From positions 96,359 to 160,358 of the forward strand of contig JAHBTL010000011.1 in the NCBI GenBank assembly GCA_019638615.1: DNA of 64,000 nucleotides. The letters are read 5' to 3'. Of this stretch, positions 61,093 through 64,000 are shown in pieces (position 1 is the first letter of the stretch; the number at the start of each line of letters is the position of its first letter). The position numbers were made by a program, and so were the translations under genes. Under the pieces are notes generated by a model, which saw nothing but the letters and a program-made list of their open reading frames with translations, searched no databases and was not told the DNA's origin. Source of the DNA: Chitinophagaceae bacterium (GTDB lineage: Bacteria > Bacteroidota > Bacteroidia > Chitinophagales > Chitinophagaceae).

Positions 61093-62286
61093 TCAATACA
61101 AAAACTCCGTTTTATACGGGTATCGTATTTTATAGCATTCCCTTATTTTACTGATAAGCGTATTTCTCAGCTCATCAATATTCTGTTTTTCAGTAGCGGA
61201 AATGAAGATGCAGTTTCCCCCCGTTTCGTTCATCCACCGCTCTTTCAGTTCCTGCAGCAACTGTTGCTTGGTAGCTTCGTCCAGCCATTCATCAAATGTA
61301 TTCTTTACATACATATCCATTTTGTTGAAAACGTATATAACAGGCTTATCGTGGCAGCCCAGATCCTGCAGCGTTTTATTTACAACCGACATCTGGTCTT
61401 CGTACTGGGGATGCGAAATATCTATTACATGCAGCAGAATATCACTTTCCTTTACCTCATCCAGGGTGCTTTTAAAGCTTTCAACCAGATGGTGCGGAAG
61501 CTTGCGGATAAAACCTACCGTATCGCTGAGCAAAAAGGGCGTGTTTTCAAAAACCACTTTGCGGGTAGTAGTGTCCAGGGTGGCAAACAGCTTGTTTTCC
61601 GCAAATACCTCACTCTTGCTGAGCACATTCATCAGGGTCGACTTGCCTACATTGGTATAGCCTACCAAAGCCACTCTTATAAATTCGCCACGATCTTTTC
61701 TTTGAGTATAAGCCTGCCTGTCTATTTCTACCAGCCGTTTACGCAACAGGGCAATTTTATCGCGGACTATACGCCGGTCGGTTTCAATTTCCGTTTCACC
61801 GGGTCCCCTGGTACCAATGCCTCCGCCCAAACGTTCCAGGTGTTTCCACATGCCCCTTAGCCGGGGTAAAATATACTGGTATTGAGCCAGCTCCACCTGG
61901 GCTTTTGCCTGGGCGGTTTTGGCCCTGCCGGCAAAAATGTCCAGTATCAGGTCGCTGCGGTCAATCACCTTTACATTCAATGCTTTTTCAATGTTGCTGA
62001 TCTGCGCGCCGGTCAACTCGTCGTCGAATATTGCCACTTCAATATCTCCTTTACCGGCAATATAGGCTGCAATTTCTTCCAGCTTTCCTTTGCCGATAAA
62101 GGTTTTGGAATCGGGATGCGGGAGTTTTTGAAAAAAAGTTTTTACTGCTTTTGCCCCGGCTGTTTCGGCCAGAAAAGCGAGCTCATGAAGGTATTCTTTA
62201 AGCTGTTGTTCCGTTTGCTGCTTGTGCACCAAACCTACCAGGATCGCTTTTTCCTCTTTCGAAAATTTACTTTTCTTATCAATCAA
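61093..62286 (-). CDS. hflX: Ribosome-associated GTPase HflX
   Basis: HflX binds stalled or idle ribosomes and splits them. The N-terminal domain (KTFIGKGKLEEIAAYI; VAIFDDELTGAQISNIEKALNVKVIDRSDLILDIFAGRA) and linker (LGGGIGTRGPGETEIETDRR) are typical. The G domain has GYTNVGKSTLMN, DTVGFIRKLPHHLVESF and NKMD. Length (397) is normal. The start is TTG at 62286; no in-frame ATG precedes it. Minus-strand TACCTTTG (62309-62316) is a good -7 element and leaves about 20 bases of leader. Confidence 0.95.
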   Translation of the reverse strand: MIDKKSKFSKEEKAILVGLVHKQQTEQQLKEYLHELAFLAETAGAKAVKTFFQKLPHPDSKTFIGKGKLEEIAAYIAGKGDIEVAIFDDELTGAQISNIEKALNVKVIDRSDLILDIFAGRAKTAQAKAQVELAQYQYILPRLRGMWKHLERLGGGIGTRGPGETEIETDRRIVRDKIALLRKRLVEIDRQAYTQRKDRGEFIRVALVGYTNVGKSTLMNVLSKSEVFAENKLFATLDTTTRKVVFENTPFLLSDTVGFIRKLPHHLVESFKSTLDEVKESDILLHVIDISHPQYEDQMSVVNKTLQDLGCHDKPVIYVFNKMDMYVKNTFDEWLDEATKQQLLQELKERWMNETGGNCIFISATEKQNIDELRNTLISKIRECYKIRYPYKTEFLY

Positions 62287-62308
62287 AATATATGCTTTTT
62301 AAAAAAGG

Positions 62309-62316
62309 CAAAGGTA
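62309..62316 (-). promoter_or_regulatory. -7 promoter element of hflX
   Basis: Minus-strand TACCTTTG matches TAnnTTTG and supports the TTG start at 62286. No -33 TTG is visible at 19-21 bases. Confidence 0.4.
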
Positions 62317-62325
62317 AATCTTGTA

Positions 62326-62357
62326 AAAATAAGAACGGATGGTTGAGTCCATCCGTT
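62326..62357 (-). terminator. Terminator of the outer-membrane barrel gene
   Basis: A perfect 9-bp stem AACGGATGG / CCATCCGTT (62334-62342 and 62349-62357) has a 6-nt loop. On the minus strand it is followed by CTTATTTTT. It lies 31 bases past the stop of the gene ending at 62389 and just upstream of the hflX promoter. Confidence 0.7.
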
Positions 62358-62388
62358 TTATTATAATAGAAATGTAAAAAGAAGTAGG

Positions 62389-63120
62389 CTATAAACCGCT
62401 CAGGGCAATACCGATCGTATAAGGTCTTACATCGGGGCCTGCTCCTTCTCGTATAAATTCATTAAACTGGTATGTGCCGAATATCGAAAATGCACCGTAT
62501 CCCACTCTTACAGTGCCCGCCAGCCTGGTGCTGTTGAAATTTCTGCGATCTTTTAAACGGGCGGTATAGCTTCCGTATCCTTCCCGGTCCCTGGTAATTT
62601 TTGCTTTGGTATGTGCATCTATCATTGTACCTACTTTTACGCCCAGCGCTGCCTTAAAAGTTTTGTTGTAGTTGGCGGGATTTGACGCAAACCGGATTTC
62701 CAGCGGTACCTCCAGGTGAGTGGTGGCCAACTTGTAGCGTTTGTATTGGGTAACGGTATCATGCGCAAAATTTAACGGGTATTTTCTTAAATCAAGCGTG
62801 GTTTGTTTAAAGAAAATGTTATCCGTTCCCAGCCCCAATCCTATGGCTGCGCTGAAACGAGGATCGGATTTGAAAGGGAAGTCGAACATGAAATGAAAAT
62901 TGAAGGTGCGGCTGAGCCCCCCGGTTCTTATTGTATCGGGAATATTTGACCAGCCATAATAGCCCAGTTGGATCATAAAATGATCGGCTGCGCGCCTCGA
63001 TAATTGATCTTTGTTCCATTTCTTTTTTACAGGAACGGTTACAATGCTGTCGGTTTCGGTTTGAGCGAACAAAAAATTACCACATACTATCAATGAAATG
63101 ATCAGTAATAAACGCTTCAT
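62389..63120 (-). CDS. Outer-membrane beta-barrel protein, small
   Basis: A signal peptide (MKRLLLIISLIVCGNFLFAQ) precedes about 200 residues with an alternating aromatic/polar pattern: FMIQLGYYGWSNIPDTI, RFSAAIGLGLGTDNIFF, LATTHLEVPLEIRFAS, LAGTVRVGYGAFSIFGTYQF, ending PYTIGIALSGL. This fits the eight-strand porin-like barrel family (PF13568 type). The role is unknown. Minus-strand TACATTTG at 63137-63144 is the likely -7 element, 16 bases ahead of the ATG. Confidence 0.85.
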   Translation of the reverse strand: MKRLLLIISLIVCGNFLFAQTETDSIVTVPVKKKWNKDQLSRRAADHFMIQLGYYGWSNIPDTIRTGGLSRTFNFHFMFDFPFKSDPRFSAAIGLGLGTDNIFFKQTTLDLRKYPLNFAHDTVTQYKRYKLATTHLEVPLEIRFASNPANYNKTFKAALGVKVGTMIDAHTKAKITRDREGYGSYTARLKDRRNFNSTRLAGTVRVGYGAFSIFGTYQFNEFIREGAGPDVRPYTIGIALSGL

Positions 63121-63136
63121 AATTTTAATTGAGTGA

Positions 63137-63144
63137 CAAATGTA
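63137..63144 (-). promoter_or_regulatory. -7 promoter element of the barrel gene
   Basis: Minus-strand TACATTTG is an exact TAnnTTTG match 16 bases before the ATG at 63120. Confidence 0.4.
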
Positions 63145-63335
63145 TCCTGCAACAGGTTAATAAAAGGTTAAAGAGGGCAAAGATAAAAGACATTTTCTTC
63201 AACCTGAAAAGCAAAAATAATGGCACAACTGTAAAATTCCGTCACCGGAGGAATATCATCCGGAATACAGACCCGTTCAATTCTTTTTCATAGTCTGAAT
63301 GAAATACTATATTTTCCGCTGCCAATGCCACTGTT

Positions 63336-64000
63336 ATGAACCGCTTTTTGACCGTTATATCCGTTATTGTTATACTGGATGGCTGTAATCCATCCGGAGC
63401 AGGTATAGGAGAAGAGGACGGGCTTTCCGCTTTCAGCGCCGATAGCCTGGGCAGGCATATTGCTGTACTTGCGGGCAACGACTTCCTTGGTCGCAAGCCA
63501 TTTACCGAAGGAGAAGCAAAAACGATACAGTATTTAAAGCAGCAGTTCATCGCTGCAGGGCTCGAGCCGGGCAACGGCAACAGCTATTTCCAGGAAGTGC
63601 CGATGGTGAATATCACCACCCATGCCGCGCCTGATATGCAGGTACGATCCGGGAAAGGCAATTTCATTTTAAAAGGACCCGACGAATACGTAATATGGAC
63701 CGACAAAACAGATACGGCTGTTTCGCTCCGGAATGACGAGCTCGTTTTTGCAGGCTATGGCGTGGTGGCCCCGGAGTACAACTGGAACGATTACGAAGGT
63801 CTTGACGTGAAGGGGAAAGTGGTGATGGTGTTGGTAAATGATCCGGGCTTCAACAAGGGCGACACCTCCCTGTTCAGGGGAAAAACAATGACGTACTATG
63901 GCCGCTGGACCTATAAATTTGAAGAAGCGGCAAGACAGGGCGCCAAAGCCTGTCTGGTCATTCATAATACCGAAGCCGCCAGCTACCCATTTACCGTTGT
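63336..64000 (+). CDS. M28-family metallopeptidase lipoprotein, 3' end outside the window
   Basis: The ORF runs off the right edge. A signal peptide ends ILDGC (cysteine 17), suggesting a lipoprotein. The start of the M28 N-terminal segment follows: DSLGRHIAVLAGNDFLGRKPFTEGEAKTIQYLKQQFIAAGLEPG with YFQEVPMV. Then comes a PA (protease-associated) domain: ELVFAGYGVVAPEYNWNDYEGLDVKGKVVMVLVNDPGF. PA plus M28 is a common aminopeptidase layout in Bacteroidota. The metal-binding residues would lie beyond position 64000, so activity cannot be confirmed. Confidence 0.85.
   Translation, partial: MNRFLTVISVIVILDGCNPSGAGIGEEDGLSAFSADSLGRHIAVLAGNDFLGRKPFTEGEAKTIQYLKQQFIAAGLEPGNGNSYFQEVPMVNITTHAAPDMQVRSGKGNFILKGPDEYVIWTDKTDTAVSLRNDELVFAGYGVVAPEYNWNDYEGLDVKGKVVMVLVNDPGFNKGDTSLFRGKTMTYYGRWTYKFEEAARQGAKACLVIHNTEAASYPFTV

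Overview
The window looks like the chromosome of a member of the Bacteroidota, most likely the family Chitinophagaceae. The signs are two SusC/SusD pairs, one of them with an ECF sigma factor, a FecR anti-sigma factor and an STN-domain SusC. There are also gliding genes gldF and gldG, a type IX secretion sorting domain, TAnnTTTG -7 promoter elements, TTG starts without Shine-Dalgarno sites, and intergenic repeats of a kind I know from this phylum. The family-level placement is inference.

Layout. 2-3715: a partial TonB-type outer-membrane barrel and a double-thioredoxin protein. 3832-11454: mutL (minus), a NagZ-like GH3/serine-hydrolase fusion (plus), and gldF-gldG (minus). 11651-13777: a secreted T9SS-sorted protein. 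14025-22425: ECF sigma, FecR, STN-SusC and SusD, with a PIN toxin/antitoxin pair inserted between sigma and anti-sigma. 22473-24344: a block bounded by inverted repeats that carries a broken IS110-type transposase and several stem-loops. 24351-30054: an RND efflux operon (minus).

30557-48033 is the most interesting part. SusC, SusD, a GH140 apiosidase-like enzyme and an unassigned GH-A-type hydrolase run on the plus strand. They converge on a seven-gene minus-strand operon. Read in its own direction, that operon encodes OiaC-like decarboxylase, ApnO-like oxidoisomerase, ApsD-like D-apiose dehydrogenase, a ribose-type ABC importer (ATPase, permease, binding lipoprotein) and an ApnL-like lactonase. 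Together these form a predicted path from surface capture of apiosylated glycan to L-erythrulose plus CO2: GH140 releases D-apiose, the ABC importer takes it up, and it is oxidised to the lactone, opened to D-apionate, converted to 3-oxo-isoapionate and decarboxylated. A divergent AraC-type regulator (48164) lies at the operon head. An AT-rich pair, a stand-alone DnaB-C-like ATPase and a possibly UDG-like protein, sits between the two arms (38347-40186).

49107-53890 carries a hexuronate arm: KDG kinase, KDPG aldolase, UxaC and an ExuT-like MFS transporter. That is consistent with pectin use, as RG-II contains both apiose and uronic acids. 53893-64000 holds a DUF3887 gene remnant, a GH109-type oxidoreductase, BatD, xylulokinase, a small secreted protein, a Rieske protein, HflX, an outer-membrane barrel and the start of an M28 peptidase.

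Non-coding structure is rich. There are three ladders of short palindromes with mostly 3-nt loops (around 2217, 15385 and 60829), at least five stretches of degenerate repeated words, a leader with a four-codon ORF and hairpin ahead of the STN-SusC, and a 19-bp hairpin ahead of the GH140 gene. I saw no rRNA or tRNA genes and no CRISPR array. All family assignments come from reading motifs; no database search was run.
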